From positions 1,922,001-1,986,000 of the forward strand of contig JPOM01000001.1 in NCBI GenBank assembly GCA_000733915.1: a stretch of 64,000 nucleotides of DNA, in the 5' to 3' direction. Position numbers and translations under genes: made by a program. Each line of letters starts with the position of its first letter. Position 1 is the first letter of the stretch. Shown in pieces: positions 62,737 to 64,000 of this stretch. The notes below the pieces were generated by a model. That model ran no database searches. It saw nothing but the letters and a program-made list of their open reading frames with translations, and had not been told where the DNA came from. Origin of the DNA: Caulobacteraceae bacterium PMMR1. Lineage in GTDB: Bacteria; Pseudomonadota; Alphaproteobacteria; Caulobacterales; Caulobacteraceae.

Positions 62737-62760
62737 TGCGGCCCTCCAGCGGCTAGCTGT
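62737..62760 (+). repeat. IS481 terminal inverted repeat, left
   Basis: A 24-bp imperfect repeat that includes the transposase stop codon; it pairs with 63705-63728. Confidence 0.6.
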
Positions 62761-63706
62761 CGTTGCCAAGGAGGTTGTTCAGCCTTTGCCAGGGGCTGAG
62801 GTCTCCGATGCCGGCGTGGGGGCGGACGAGGTTATAGGCGTCGGTCCAGGGTCCGATGGCGGCGGCGCGTTGGTCTGATGAGACATAGGGCCGTGCGTAG
62901 GCCCATTCGCGCAAGCTGGTCTGGATGAAGCGCTCGGCCTTGCCGTTGGTGCGCGGCCGGAAGGGCCGGGTTCGGACGTGCCGCACGCCGGCGGCCGTCA
63001 GGGTCTGGGCGAAGCGCCTTGAGACGTAGGCCGAGCCGTTGTCGGTCATCACCCGCTCCACCTTTACGCCCAGGCGGGCGTACCAGGCGAGCGCGCGGTC
63101 CAGGAAGCCGGCGGCGTCTTCGCCGGTCAGGCCGGGCAGGACTTCCGTGTAGGCCAGCCGCGAGGCGTCATCGATGGCGACGTGCAGGTGGTCCCAGCCG
63201 ATGCCGCGCTTGCGGCTCTGACCGGCGCGATCCCCGGTGATGCGGTGGCCGACGCCGTCGATCTTGCCGAGGCTCTTGATGTCCAGGTGCAGCAGCTCGC
63301 CGGGCCGCTCCCGCTCGTAGCGGATCACCGGCTCGCGCGGCTGCAGCGCCGAGAGCTTGCCCAGGCCGAGCCGCCGCAGGATCGCGCCCACCGTCGAGCG
63401 CGGCATGTCCAGCTGGCGGGCAATCGCCACGCCGCTCATGCGCTGGCGTCGCAGCCGCTCGATCTCGGCCAAGCGCTGCGGCGAGATCCGGCGCGGACAT
63501 CGTCGGGGCGCCGAGCTGCGATCCTTGAAGTCTTCGCTCGGTTCCCGACGACACCGGCCCAGCCACTTATAGGCCGTCCGCAACGATACACCGCCAGCCA
63601 AAGCCGCCGCCTTCACCGTCCAGCCAGACTGAACACGACCGGCCAACAAGGCTCGACCAGACGGCGTCAGCCGGGCATTCTTATGCATGTTCATCCGGGG
63701 TCTCAC
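62753..63706 (-). CDS. IS481-family transposase
   Basis: A 317-residue DDE transposase. The N-terminal helix-turn-helix has LTPSGRALLAGRVQSGWTVK and GVSLRTAYKWLGRCRREP. The rve core has LLHLDIKSLGKID (first Asp), VMTDNGSAYVSRRFAQTL (second Asp) and RTNGKAERFIQTSLREW (Glu), and the C-terminus has YNLVRPHAGIGDLSPWQRLN. It appears complete. An alternative start at the second Met (MNMHKNARLT) is possible. Confidence 0.93.
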   Translation of the reverse strand: MRPRMNMHKNARLTPSGRALLAGRVQSGWTVKAAALAGGVSLRTAYKWLGRCRREPSEDFKDRSSAPRRCPRRISPQRLAEIERLRRQRMSGVAIARQLDMPRSTVGAILRRLGLGKLSALQPREPVIRYERERPGELLHLDIKSLGKIDGVGHRITGDRAGQSRKRGIGWDHLHVAIDDASRLAYTEVLPGLTGEDAAGFLDRALAWYARLGVKVERVMTDNGSAYVSRRFAQTLTAAGVRHVRTRPFRPRTNGKAERFIQTSLREWAYARPYVSSDQRAAAIGPWTDAYNLVRPHAGIGDLSPWQRLNNLLGNDS

Positions 63707-63728
63707 GGCTAGAGGTTGGAGCTTCGCA
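63705..63728 (-). repeat. IS481 terminal inverted repeat, right
   Basis: A 24-bp imperfect repeat just before the transposase start; it pairs with 62737-62760. Confidence 0.6.
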
Positions 63729-63758
63729 CCCCCACTCTCTCAGCCCGATCCCGGGTGA

Positions 63759-64000
63759 ACAACCTTCATAGCCTCGACAGCTAGAGCGCCTCGCGCCGCG
63801 GGAGCCGGCGCGGTCTTGACCCGGGCGCGGCGTTCAGACTCCCGAACGCCGGTCGAGACGGCGCGCGCGGTCTGGCGTGGCCTCGCGCCGGAGTGGCTGA
63901 AGCGGCGGGTCGGCCAGGCAGCGCGCCCTCTCGCCATGGAGCTGACCCTGCGAGCCGCCGCCAAGGCGCGCGGGACTGAGGGCTCCGGCCTGCCGGTGGT
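63759..64000 (+). CDS. Possible 5' part of a gene running out of the window
   Basis: A frame open from 63759 to the window edge, with alternative starts only (TTG near 63,816 or ATG 63939). Its sequence (RAVWRGLAPEWLKRRVGQAA, MELTLRAAAKARGTEGSGLP) looks protein-like and Arg-rich, but there is no family match. An overlapping minus-strand frame (63740-63964) is equally long, so the coding strand is not certain. It could be a gene cut by the IS481 insertion. Confidence 0.25.

Larger units (their letters stand above)
62737..63728 (-). mobile_element. IS481-family insertion sequence
   Basis: About 992 bp with imperfect terminal repeats: TGCGGCCCTCCAGCGGCTAG at 62737 and, reading inward from 63728, TGCGAAGCTCCAACCTCTAG; 17 of 24 bases agree over the full repeats. 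The repeats enclose one transposase gene. No target-site duplication is evident outside the ends. Confidence 0.75.

Noticed and set aside
62660-62878. Plus-strand open frame across the left end of IS481
   Set aside because: It crosses the IS boundary and lies opposite the transposase C-terminus; no motif.
63740-63964. Minus-strand 74-residue frame near the window end
   Set aside because: Arg/Ala-rich with no motif and overlapped by an equally open plus-strand frame; neither can be chosen with confidence.

Overview
The window is high-GC DNA, densely coded on both strands, from an alphaproteobacterium. Several genes point to the Caulobacteraceae (Caulobacter/Phenylobacterium-like): an SspB-alpha ClpXP adaptor, a DUF2336 protein, COQ9, CobS, many 4-bp ATGA/GTGA gene overlaps and large TonB-dependent receptors. 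This placement is inferred from gene content, not from a marker-gene tree.

Region 1 (1-13.8 kb) is the most unusual part. A minus-strand operon of five genes joined by four 4-bp overlaps encodes an aconitase-type hydratase pair (LeuC/LeuD-like), an isocitrate-lyase/PEP-mutase family lyase and two NodB-fold hydrolases. Two TonB-dependent receptors and a DUF1838 protein flank it. Three promoter regions share an inverted repeat, roughly ATGGTATA-N4-TATAYCAT, centred about 50-60 bp before the start codons. The set reads as one regulon for uptake and breakdown of an unknown small molecule, ending in hydration and C-C cleavage as in the 2,3-dimethylmalate branch of nicotinate catabolism. An isoquinoline-1-oxidoreductase-type molybdenum enzyme (IorAB-like) follows directly.

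Region 2 (13.8-39.7 kb) is mostly housekeeping: COQ9, topoisomerase IB, RsmE, an orphan ABC permease, DUF2336, a GST, YchF, an SDR, a large exported repeat protein, an SspB-alpha/thioesterase/C13-like peptidase operon, tRNA-Leu(UAA), a DacA-SPOR carboxypeptidase, a phasin with PhaR-like boxes, a PA0069-type radical SAM protein, pyrB with an apparently inactive dihydroorotase (pyrC'), a DsbA-like protein, ClpB with a possible heat-shock promoter, CobS, DUF2332 and a one-domain EamA protein.

Region 3 (39.8-54.2 kb) handles metals and efflux: PepSY, an OmpR-type regulator and its kinase, TolC-adaptor-RND efflux genes, copper genes copAB (minus) and copCD (plus), and an anti-sigma/CnrX/ECF-sigma module like cnrYXH.

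Region 4 (54.2-64 kb) is a scarred accessory zone: a HlyD remnant, an IS5-family element, an HWE histidine kinase divergent from a broken Crp/Fnr gene, a LOV histidine kinase whose ATP site looks degenerate plus its receiver, a short mer operon (merR, merT, GDCCVxC), an IS256 fragment, an internally deleted IS66 element with a tnpB-tnpC fusion, and an IS481 element. Three genes (histidine kinase near 41.2 kb, copB near 48.8 kb, Crp/Fnr near 57.56 kb) each carry what looks like a one-base deletion in GC-rich sequence. This may be real decay or a sequencing artefact.
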